Part shown: one piece after another, positions 1-5,638 of the stretch
Layout of the letters: every line of letters starts with the position of its first letter
Position numbering within the stretch: the first letter of the stretch is position 1
Source of the DNA: Acidicaldus organivorans
GTDB taxonomy: Bacteria; Pseudomonadota; Alphaproteobacteria; Acetobacterales; Acetobacteraceae
DNA: 6,351 nucleotides
Reading direction: 5' to 3'
NCBI GenBank assembly: GCA_000759655.1
Contig: KN173933.1
Location: 8,446 to 14,796, forward strand
Notes under the pieces: model-generated
What the model saw: only the letters and a program-made list of their open reading frames with translations
Database searches by the model: none
Told to the model about the DNA's origin: nothing
Program-made: the position numbers and the translations under genes

Positions 1-1222
1 ACAACCCTGGGTGGGTGAAAAGATCTCCCTCTTCCGTGATCGCCTCGGGCAGAAAGGGAAGCTCCTCCGGGCGGAGCGGATCGCGCCGGAGGGGAAGACG
101 CGCGAGCGCCGCTTCGATCCGCGCCCGGCCTTCCTCGGGCTGGAGGGAGCAGACGGCATAGACCAGCCGCCCGCCCGGTTTGAGATGCCGCACGGCGGCA
201 TCGAGCAGCGCATCCTGCACCGCGGTGAGTGTGGCAAGATCGGCGGGGCGGCGCAAATGCGGAATGTCGGGGTGGCGGCGGATGGTGCCGGTGGCGCTGC
301 AGGGCGCATCGAGCAGCACCGCATCGAAGGGCTCGGCGCTCTCCCAGCGCGTCGCATCCGCCGCGACGAGGCGGGCGGAGAGCCTGAGACGGGCGAGATT
401 TTCCTCAAGCCGCGCAAGCCGCGCCGGATCGCGCTCGACCGCCGTCACCTCTGCCCCTCGGGCGGCGAGCTGGGCGGTCTTGCCGCCGGGCGCGGCGCAG
501 AGATCGAGGATGCGTTCCCCGGGCTGGGGGCGAAGCAGCCGCGCCGGGAGCGAAGCGGCGACGTCCTGGACGAAGAAGCGGCCCTCGGCGAAGCCAGGGA
601 GGGCGCTCACGGCCGTTCCCGGCGGCAGGCGCCAGGAGCCGGAGGGCAGGCGCCAGGAGCCGGAGGGCAGGCGGAAGCCAATCTCGAGGCTCGCCTCTTC
701 GTCTGTCCCCTCTTCATTATTTGTCCAGGTGAGATCGAGCGGCGGCTCGCGGTGGTGCATCTCGGCGATCACCCGCGCCCGCTCGCCCCAGCTCCGCCAG
801 AGCCACGCGGGCGTGTCGAGGCGGGGCGGGTCGAGTTGGTCGAGCACGGATTTTCCCATCCCCGCGATGCGGCGCAGCACGGCATTGACAAGCCCGGTGA
901 AGGGTTCGAAGCCACGGAGCCGGGCGAGCGTCACCGCGGTCGCCACCGCGGCATGGGGTGGGGTGTCGAGAAGAAGGAGGGCTGCCGCGCCGAGCCGGAG
1001 CACGTGGCGCACCCCCTCAGGGGGAGCGCGGCGAAGATGGGAGTCCAGCACCGCATCGAGCGTGCCGAGATAGCGGAGCGTGGTGGCGGCGAGACGATGG
1101 GCCGCGGCCCGGTCGCGCGAGGCGAGGCTTGGGAGTTGGTCGAGCGCCGCATCGAGGGTGCGGCGCTGATCGAGCACCGAGGAGAGGAGATGAAAAGCGG
1201 CTTCACGGGTGGGATCACGCAT
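1..1222 (-). CDS. rsmB: 16S rRNA (cytosine967-C5)-methyltransferase, partial (3' end off window)
   Basis: Cytoplasmic SAM-dependent enzyme that makes m5C at position 967 of 16S rRNA during small-subunit assembly. The minus frame from ATG at 1222-1220 is open to position 1, giving 407 codons with no stop; the family is about 430 residues, so only a short C-terminal piece is missing. Residues 1 to about 130 look like the NusB-type RNA-binding domain, with the hallmark LVNAVLRR at 111-118. The Rossmann methyltransferase domain has the SAM motif DLCAAPGGKT (240-249), DAPCSATG (305-312, Cys308) and YAVCSLQPEE (355-364, Cys358), the two conserved cysteines of RNA m5C methyltransferases. The linker at 184-200 carries a duplicated 7-residue unit. 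AAAGGG (1227-1232) four bases before the ATG could serve as a weak ribosome binding site. The gene is divergent from the glycosyltransferase. Identification is firm from motifs; the choice between RsmB and its close relative RsmF rests on the NusB-like N-terminus. Confidence 0.95.
   Translation of the reverse strand, partial: MRDPTREAAFHLLSSVLDQRRTLDAALDQLPSLASRDRAAAHRLAATTLRYLGTLDAVLDSHLRRAPPEGVRHVLRLGAAALLLLDTPPHAAVATAVTLARLRGFEPFTGLVNAVLRRIAGMGKSVLDQLDPPRLDTPAWLWRSWGERARVIAEMHHREPPLDLTWTNNEEGTDEEASLEIGFRLPSGSWRLPSGSWRLPPGTAVSALPGFAEGRFFVQDVAASLPARLLRPQPGERILDLCAAPGGKTAQLAARGAEVTAVERDPARLARLEENLARLRLSARLVAADATRWESAEPFDAVLLDAPCSATGTIRRHPDIPHLRRPADLATLTAVQDALLDAAVRHLKPGGRLVYAVCSLQPEEGRARIEAALARLPLRRDPLRPEELPFLPEAITEEGDLFTHPGL
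625..672 (-). repeat. 21-bp tandem duplication inside rsmB (two perfect copies plus a partial third)
   Basis: Copies at 625-645 and 646-666 are identical and begin gcaggcgccaggagccggag; 667-672 starts a third copy. The period is 21 bp, so the reading frame is kept and the protein reads RLPSGSW twice (residues 184-197), followed by RLPPG. Relatives normally show one LP(T/S)GS-type motif at this place just before the methyltransferase domain, so I infer a recent slippage or unequal-crossover duplication in a tolerant linker. Confidence 0.9.
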
Positions 1223-1252
1223 GGCGCCCTTTCTTGGCTCAGCGCGCGCGGC

Positions 1253-1263
1253 GAGGCGAGAGG
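1253..1263 (+). promoter_or_regulatory. Purine-rich ribosome binding site that fixes the glycosyltransferase start
   Basis: GAGGCGAGAGG ends four bases before ATG 1268. No other ATG, GTG or TTG occurs in frame between the gap and this ATG, and the first membrane helix begins about 13 residues later, so 1268 is the best-supported start. Confidence 0.6.
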
Positions 1264-1267
1264 CAAA

Positions 1268-2938
1268 ATGGCAGAGCGCCTCTCTGCGGCGCTCTGCCGC
1301 GCGCCGCGCCTCGTCCTTCTTCTCTTCGCGCTCGCCTGCTGGCTCCCCGGATTTACGACGATCCCGCCCACTGATCGCGACGAGTCCCGTTTCGCCCAGG
1401 CGACGAAGCAGATGCTGGAGACGGGCGATCTCGTGCGGATCATGAATGGCGAGGAGCCGCGCAACCGCAAGCCGATCGGGATCTACTGGCTCCAGCTTCC
1501 CTTCGCTGCCGCCGCCCGCAGGGCCGGGCTTGCCGCGGCCAATCCGATCTGGCCCTATCGCCTCCCCTCCCTGCTCGGCGCGCTGCTCGCCGTCTTCGCC
1601 ACGCGACGGCTCGGGGCGCTCCTCTTCTCCGCGGAGGTGGGGCTGTGGGCGGGGCTTTTGCTTGCCGCCTCCCTGCTGCTTGGCTTTGAGGCGCGGCTTG
1701 CCAAGACCGACGCGGCGCTGCTCGGCGCCACTACCGCGGCGATCGCCCTCCTCGCCGAGGCGGCCTTCGCCCCCGAGCGTTTCCGCCTCCGCCATGCGCT
1801 CTCCTTCTGGACCGCGCTCGGCGCGGGCATCCTGATCAAGGGGCCGATCACCCCGATGGTGATCGCCTTTCCCCTCGCCGCCGCGTTCTGGCAGGCTGGA
1901 TCGGGGCGAGTGTGGCGGGCGCTTCGCCCCGCCTTAGGGATACCCCTGCTCCTCCTCCTCGTCCTTCCCTGGTTCGCAGCGATCGGGATTGCGACGCATG
2001 GCCAGTTCTTCGCCCAGGCGGTGGGCGGGGATCTGGGCCGGAAACTCGCCGGGGGGGATGACGCGCACGGCGCGCCTTTCGGCACCTATCTCGGCCTCGT
2101 CTTCCTCACCTTCTTCCCGGGAAGCCTCCTCCTCATCCCGGCGATGCGGACCGCCTTCCGCAAGGCCAGGCACCCCGCCTTCGCCTTCCTGCTCGCCTGG
2201 CTCGTTCCCTCCTGGCTGATTTTCGAACTGGTGCCGACCAAGCTCCCCCATTACGTCCTCCCCCTCTATCCGGCGCTCGCCCTTCTTTGCGCGACCGCGA
2301 TGGGAGAAGACGCCCCGCCGCTTTCAGCCCGCCTCGCGCGCGTCATCTTCGGAGTGGTGCTGCTTGGGATGGGAGGGATCCTCGCCGCGCTGGCTGCGGT
2401 GAGCGAATTCCCCTCCCCTCGCCTGCTGCTCGGCCTCGTCCCCCTCCTCCCGCTTGGGCTTCTCGCCTGGCTTTCCTGGCGCCTCCCCGACCTCCGCCGC
2501 CTGCTCGGCACCGCGCTCCTCACCGCGCCCTTCCTCTACGCGGCTTCGTTCGGCGTCGAGCTTCCCCATCTCCGCGGCGTCTGGCTGTCGGCACGCCTTG
2601 CCGAAGACGTGGCGGCCCTTGGCCCGGGCCGGGCCTTCGGCGCGGCGGGCTATGCCGAGCCGAGCCTCCGCTTCCTCGCGGGGACCCCGACGCGCTTCTT
2701 CGCTTCTGGGGCAGAGGCCGCCGACTTCCTCGCCACGACCCCCGGGGCGGTGGTCGCGGTGGAGCGGGGGAGCGAGGCCGCCTTCCAGAGCGAGGCGGCG
2801 AGACTTTCGCTCGCCCCGCATCCCCTCGGCGCAGAGCGCGGCTTCAACTACTCCAAGGGCAGGCGGGTCGCGCTCACCCTCTATGAGGCGACAGGCGCGG
2901 CTGCGGCCTCAGCTCCCGCAAGCCGCGAGGTGAAGTAG
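1268..2938 (+). CDS. GT39/ArnT-like membrane glycosyltransferase
   Basis: A 556-residue polytopic inner-membrane protein of the dolichyl-phosphate-mannose mannosyltransferase/ArnT superfamily (GT-C fold). Such enzymes move a sugar from a polyprenyl-phosphate donor to lipid A, another lipid or protein at the periplasmic face. Seen: a first hydrophobic helix at about 14-29; then the acidic loop motif TDRDESRFAQ (35-44), holding the D/E pair typical of the catalytic loop; RKPIGIYWLQ (67-76), matching the family K-P-x-x-x-W element; a KTD triplet (146-148); a KGP loop (201-203); roughly ten further hydrophobic segments to about residue 438; and TKLPHYVLPLYPALA (334-348), close to the ArnT-type 'KLPxYxLPxxPALA' signature. 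A soluble, poorly conserved-looking tail follows about 440 and ends Ala-rich. The start is chosen at ATG 1268; the same frame is open upstream only as antisense to rsmB. The 3' end overlaps the convergent acyl-CoA synthetase by 58 bp. Donor and acceptor cannot be told: ArnT proper is similar in length, but no arn operon is visible. Confidence 0.9.
   Translation: MAERLSAALCRAPRLVLLLFALACWLPGFTTIPPTDRDESRFAQATKQMLETGDLVRIMNGEEPRNRKPIGIYWLQLPFAAAARRAGLAAANPIWPYRLPSLLGALLAVFATRRLGALLFSAEVGLWAGLLLAASLLLGFEARLAKTDAALLGATTAAIALLAEAAFAPERFRLRHALSFWTALGAGILIKGPITPMVIAFPLAAAFWQAGSGRVWRALRPALGIPLLLLLVLPWFAAIGIATHGQFFAQAVGGDLGRKLAGGDDAHGAPFGTYLGLVFLTFFPGSLLLIPAMRTAFRKARHPAFAFLLAWLVPSWLIFELVPTKLPHYVLPLYPALALLCATAMGEDAPPLSARLARVIFGVVLLGMGGILAALAAVSEFPSPRLLLGLVPLLPLGLLAWLSWRLPDLRRLLGTALLTAPFLYAASFGVELPHLRGVWLSARLAEDVAALGPGRAFGAAGYAEPSLRFLAGTPTRFFASGAEAADFLATTPGAVVAVERGSEAAFQSEAARLSLAPHPLGAERGFNYSKGRRVALTLYEATGAAAASAPASREVK
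1270..1298. promoter_or_regulatory. Perfect 11-bp inverted repeat at the glycosyltransferase start codon
   Basis: GGCAGAGCGCC (1270-1280) and its exact reverse complement GGCGCTCTGCC (1288-1298) flank a 7-base loop. The left arm begins on the G of the ATG at 1268-1270, and the arms encode residues 2-10. In mRNA this would be a stable hairpin touching the start codon but leaving the ribosome binding site free; in DNA it could be a dyad for a regulator of the divergent pair. The structure is directly visible; either role is inference. Confidence 0.55.
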
Positions 2939-4557
2939 TCGGCGTACTGCTTGCGGAGCGTGGCCTTGGAGAGTTTGCCGGTCGCCGTGTGCGGCAGGGA
3001 GTCCACCACCACCACGTCGTCGGGCAGCCACCAGCGCGCCACCTTGTCGGAGAGAAAGGCGAGCATCTCCTCGCGGCTGACGAGTTTTCCTTCGCGGCAG
3101 ACGATGAGGAGCAAGGGCCGCTCGACCCATTTCGGATGAGTGGCCCCGATCGCCGCTGCTTCCAGCACGTCGGGATGGGCCACTGCGGCGTTTTCCAGAT
3201 CGATCGAGGAGATCCACTCCCCGCCCGACTTGATGAGATCCTTGGCCCGATCGACCAGGGTGAGATAGCCGTCCTCATCGAGCGTGCCGACATCGCCGGT
3301 ATCGAACCAGCCCTCCGCGTCGAGCACGTTGCCGCCCTCGCCCTTGAAGTAGCCCGCCGTCACCCACGGCCCGCGCACCTTGACGTGCCCCACCGCGCGC
3401 CCATCGCGCGGCAATTCGCGCCCCTCATCATCGGTGATCTTGAGCTCGACGCCGAAGAGGGCGCGGCCCTGCTTGGCCTGCACGTCATAGCGCGCCTCGC
3501 GGTCGAGCTTGGCGTGCTTGGCAAGGAGCTTGCCGGTGGTGGCGATCGGGCTGGTCTCGGTCATGCCCCAGGCATGGACGAGGAAGGTGCCGAAGGTCTC
3601 GTTGAAGCGCTTGATCAGGGCGCGCGGCGCGGCCGAGCCGCCGACCAGGGCCTTTTGTAGGCGGATGCGCGAGAGATCGAGCTTGTCGCGGTTCTTGTCG
3701 ATATAGTCGAAGAAGCCGAACCAGACGGTGGGCACACCCGCCGCCGCCGTCGCTTCTTCGTCGGCCATCAGGTGAAAGAGGCTCTCCCCGTCGAGCTTGG
3801 GGCCGGGAAGGATGAGCTTGCTGCCCGACGCCGCTCCGGCGAAGGGAAGCCCCCAGGCATTGGCATGAAAGAGCGGCACGACGACGAGAATCGAGTCTTC
3901 GGCGGTGAGGCCGACGACATCGGCCGAGGCCGCGCAATAGGAGTGCAGCACCAGGGCGCGGTGACTGTAGAGCACGCCCTTCGGGTTGCCCGTGGTGCCG
4001 GAGGTGTAGCAAAGGAGCGAGGCGTCGTTCTCATCGAGCACGGGCCACTCGAAATCCTCGCTCTCAGCGCCGATCAGCTCCTCATAGCAATGAAGCGGAG
4101 CAAGGGAGGTCTCAGGCATCGCCTCGCGCGGGGCGAGCGCCACGTAGCCCTCGACCGAGGAGAGTTTGGGAGCGAGCTGTTCGAGCAGCGGCGCGAAGGC
4201 CGGATCGAAGAAGATCAGCCGGTCCTCGGCATGGTTGAGCATGTATTCGATCTGGCCGGGGAAGAGGCGCGGGTTCACCGTATGCAGCACGATGCCCGGG
4301 CCGGTGACGCCGAAATAGAGCTCGAGGTGACGCGCCGAGTTCCACGCCATCGAGGCCACCCGGTCCCCCGGCCGGATGCCGAGCCGCGCCAGCGCCCGCG
4401 CCAGGCGCTTGGCCCGCCGCTCCACCTCACCCCAGTTTGAGCGTTCGATTTCGCCTTGGGCGTTGCGCGAGACGATCTCGCGCATGGCGTGATACCGCCC
4501 GGCATGCTTGATTAGTCCGGAAAGCAGAAGCGGGGTGCGCTGCATCAGCCCCTGCAT
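2881..4557 (-). CDS. Fatty acyl-CoA synthetase, AlkK/DmdB-type medium-chain or short-chain ligase
   Basis: A 558-residue ANL-superfamily adenylate-forming enzyme: it activates a carboxylic acid with ATP to an acyl-AMP, then transfers the acyl group to CoA in the cytoplasm. Motifs in order: P-loop [11 protein letters not shown] (184-194); [11 protein letters not shown] (228-238), with the His and Trp typical of this acyl-CoA ligase group; AWGMTETSP (329-337); FDTGD (418-422), whose Asp binds ribose; the hinge [16 protein letters not shown] (435-450); and the C-terminal catalytic lysine in TATGKLSK (524-531, Lys528). The opening, with [14 protein letters not shown] (10-23), and the overall length resemble AlkK and 3-methylmercaptopropionate-CoA ligase DmdB; substrate cannot be assigned from sequence. 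No signal peptide or membrane helix is seen. The start is well supported by GGGAGGAG (4561-4568), three bases before ATG 4557. The last 58 bp overlap the glycosyltransferase end. It lies 238 bp downstream of the SoxYZ-like gene on the same strand, so it may have its own promoter. Confidence 0.93.
   Translation of the reverse strand: MQGLMQRTPLLLSGLIKHAGRYHAMREIVSRNAQGEIERSNWGEVERRAKRLARALARLGIRPGDRVASMAWNSARHLELYFGVTGPGIVLHTVNPRLFPGQIEYMLNHAEDRLIFFDPAFAPLLEQLAPKLSSVEGYVALAPREAMPETSLAPLHCYEELIGAESEDFEWPVLDENDASLLCYTSGTTGNPKGVLYSHRALVLHSYCAASADVVGLTAEDSILVVVPLFHANAWGLPFAGAASGSKLILPGPKLDGESLFHLMADEEATAAAGVPTVWFGFFDYIDKNRDKLDLSRIRLQKALVGGSAAPRALIKRFNETFGTFLVHAWGMTETSPIATTGKLLAKHAKLDREARYDVQAKQGRALFGVELKITDDEGRELPRDGRAVGHVKVRGPWVTAGYFKGEGGNVLDAEGWFDTGDVGTLDEDGYLTLVDRAKDLIKSGGEWISSIDLENAAVAHPDVLEAAAIGATHPKWVERPLLLIVCREGKLVSREEMLAFLSDKVARWWLPDDVVVVDSLPHTATGKLSKATLRKQYADYFTSRLAGAEAAAAPVAS
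2896..2927. terminator. Strong GC hairpin in the convergent overlap, possible bidirectional terminator
   Basis: CGCGGCT (2896-2902) pairs with AGCCGCG (2921-2927), and inside it GCGG (2903-2906) pairs with CCGC (2916-2919). Together they form an 11-bp stem with a single A bulge at 2920 and a 9-base loop. It lies just before the stop codons of both convergent genes, where a terminator would be expected. There is no T-run on either side, so it is not a classic intrinsic terminator; it may stall polymerase, protect 3' ends or simply reflect GC-rich alanine codons. Confidence 0.35.
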
Positions 4558-4560
4558 GGT

Positions 4561-4568
4561 CTCCTCCC
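4561..4568 (-). promoter_or_regulatory. Strong ribosome binding site for the acyl-CoA synthetase
   Basis: GGGAGGAG on the minus strand lies three bases upstream of ATG 4557-4555 and supports that start over the in-frame Met at residue 5. Confidence 0.75.
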
Positions 4569-4690
4569 TGGCTCGTTTTCATCTTCGCTTTCATCGTCCT
4601 CCCGCCGGTTTGCGGGAAGGGCGGCAGCTCTGACACCCCGCCCGCCGGGCCGGAAAGACTGGGCGCGAAGGATACCATCACGCCCGCCCG

Positions 4691-4716
4691 CAGGGGAAGG
4701 GTTCAGGGGAAGGGTT
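4691..4716. repeat. Two perfect tandem copies of a 13-bp unit
   Basis: caggggaagggtt occurs at 4691-4703 and again directly at 4704-4716. It sits just to the left of the 16-bp repeat set in the same intergenic gap. The role is unknown; simple slippage is sufficient to explain it. Confidence 0.85.
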
Positions 4717-4732
4717 TTGGAAAAATCCCCCC

Positions 4733-4780
4733 AATTCGCCAGAAACTCAATTCGCCGGAAACCCAAGTCGCCGGAAAGAT
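4733..4780. repeat. Three degenerate tandem copies of a 16-bp unit
   Basis: Units are aattcgccagaaactc (4733-4748), aattcgccggaaaccc (4749-4764) and aagtcgccggaaagat (4765-4780), all sharing the core tcgcc(a/g)gaaa. The core GCCGGAAAGA recurs at 4649-4658. The array begins 15 bp after the stop codon of the SoxYZ-like gene on the minus strand. It could be an old duplication or an array of protein-binding sites; no known operator is recognised. Confidence 0.85.
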
Positions 4781-4795
4781 AAGGGAGGCGGGATT

Positions 4796-5611
4796 TCACG
4801 TGCCGGCGGGCGGGAGGGGGAAGCTCCGCTCGAAGACCGTCTTCTTGCTGTCCTCGACATGAACGGCGAGGGTGCCCGGCCGGTCGGGGACGATATCGAA
4901 AGTGAAGGCGGGGTCCTCGCTCAGCGAGATGTCGGTATCGAGATCGAAGACGAGGCGGTCATTGTAGGTGACGCGCACCGTCTGGATGTAGCGGGCGGGG
5001 ATGTAGTTGCGGGTGAGCTGGTCCATCTGCATCCCGTTAGTGTTGGGATGGCGGATGAGGAGCTCGACCCGGTCGGGCTGGTTGAGGGCAAAGGGCGAAA
5101 GCAGGTTGAGCTTCATCCGCCCCATCTCCTTCAGCGCGAGCTCCTCATTGCTGCCCGCCGGCGCCGAGCAGCCGCCCGCCGCCTTGATGAAGCGCTCGGC
5201 CACATAGAGCGTGCCGTCCTGGGTTTCGGCCACCGCATGCAGCAGCGAGTATTGCTCGACCCGCACCCGGATCTTGAGCTCGCGCGGATCGATCGCCGGG
5301 CCGAAATGGAACGTGCCGACCAAGGGCGAGGGATTGGCGTCGATGAAAACGTAGAGCGCCTTGACTTCGGCGGGTTTGGCGAGCGTCACGGCGAGCGGGA
5401 CGAGCGCGGCGTTGAGGGCGCGGTCGGGAGCGCTGAGCGCCACCATCCCCGCCCCGTCATGAAGCGGGCGGTCGCCAAAGACGGCGTGCGCCAGTTCATG
5501 CCAGCGGGCGGCGCGGGCGGCCTCATCATCGATGGCCCACGCCGCACGGCCCATCACCACGCCGGCGAGCGCTCCTGCCAGCACGACGCCCCGTCGCGTC
5601 CAGTTGCCCAT
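4796..5611 (-). CDS. Quinoprotein dehydrogenase-associated fused SoxYZ-like carrier
   Basis: A 271-residue exported protein. Residues 1-26 form a signal peptide with a twin-arginine-like TRRGVVLAG stretch (5-13), a hydrophobic core and an AWA cleavage motif. The mature part has a SoxY-like domain (about 33-145) ending in AGGCSAPAG (145-153), equivalent to the carrier GGCGG motif; Cys148 is the expected substrate-bearing residue. It continues into a SoxZ-like domain (about 165-267) with LLIRHPNTNG (184-193), YIPARYIQTV (203-212) and a typical beta-rich end. In sulfur oxidation SoxY and SoxZ are separate subunits and the cysteine arm is C-terminal; here they are fused and the cysteine lies in the linker. 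This matches the family found beside PQQ-dependent dehydrogenases, where the substrate is not established. AAGGGAGG (5617-5624), five bases before the ATG, supports the start. It lies 27 bp downstream of the metallo-hydrolase, probably in one operon. A sulfur-oxidation role is unlikely from the fusion, but it cannot be excluded from this window. Confidence 0.88.
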   Translation of the reverse strand: MGNWTRRGVVLAGALAGVVMGRAAWAIDDEAARAARWHELAHAVFGDRPLHDGAGMVALSAPDRALNAALVPLAVTLAKPAEVKALYVFIDANPSPLVGTFHFGPAIDPRELKIRVRVEQYSLLHAVAETQDGTLYVAERFIKAAGGCSAPAGSNEELALKEMGRMKLNLLSPFALNQPDRVELLIRHPNTNGMQMDQLTRNYIPARYIQTVRVTYNDRLVFDLDTDISLSEDPAFTFDIVPDRPGTLAVHVEDSKKTVFERSFPLPPAGT

Positions 5612-5616
5612 GTCAT

Positions 5617-5624
5617 CCTCCCTT
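5617..5624 (-). promoter_or_regulatory. Ribosome binding site for the SoxYZ-like carrier
   Basis: AAGGGAGG on the minus strand, five bases upstream of ATG 5611-5609 and inside the 27-bp gap after the hydrolase stop. This arrangement suits translation from a shared transcript. An out-of-frame ATG two bases earlier is ignored. Confidence 0.75.
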
Positions 5625-5638
5625 CGCGCGTTCCTGCC

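Larger units (their letters stand above)
4558..4795. other. Non-coding gap between the SoxYZ-like gene and the acyl-CoA synthetase
   Basis: Short open frames on the minus strand cross this stretch but have no recognisable product and biased, repetitive composition. It holds two tandem-repeat sets (listed separately), a weak 6-bp hairpin (TCCCGC 4600-4605 with GCGGGA 4612-4617) and the synthetase ribosome binding site. The best promoter-like element on the minus strand is TATCCT (4668-4673) without a convincing -35 box, so I do not call a promoter. Confidence 0.6.

Noticed and set aside
180..1374. Plus-strand open frames (180-1073, 958-1374) across the rsmB region
   Set aside because: Translations are low-complexity Arg/Ser/Gly-rich with no motif, and they lie antisense to a clearly recognisable RsmB.
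931..1470. Minus-strand 179-codon frame spanning the divergent gap
   Set aside because: It is out of frame with RsmB, crosses into the glycosyltransferase 5' region, and has shadow-like Arg/Ser-rich composition.
2989..4440. Plus-strand frames 2989-3660 and 3772-4440 antisense to the synthetase
   Set aside because: The synthetase is unambiguous by all ANL motifs; the antisense products lack any recognisable feature.
4600..4617. Hairpin TCCCGC/GCGGGA as riboswitch or attenuator of the synthetase
   Set aside because: A 6-bp stem with a 6-base loop is weak and common in GC-rich DNA; no known riboswitch features surround it.
4712..4732. Possible intrinsic terminator around gggttttggaaaaatccc
   Set aside because: The arms pair only with a bulge and few GC pairs, and no proper stem followed by a T-run exists on the minus strand.
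4427..4799. Two minus-strand 84-codon frames over the intergenic gap
   Set aside because: No recognisable domain; they run over tandem repeats and into the synthetase in another frame. Phrases such as LNPSPAGGR are common products of GC-rich intergenic sequence.
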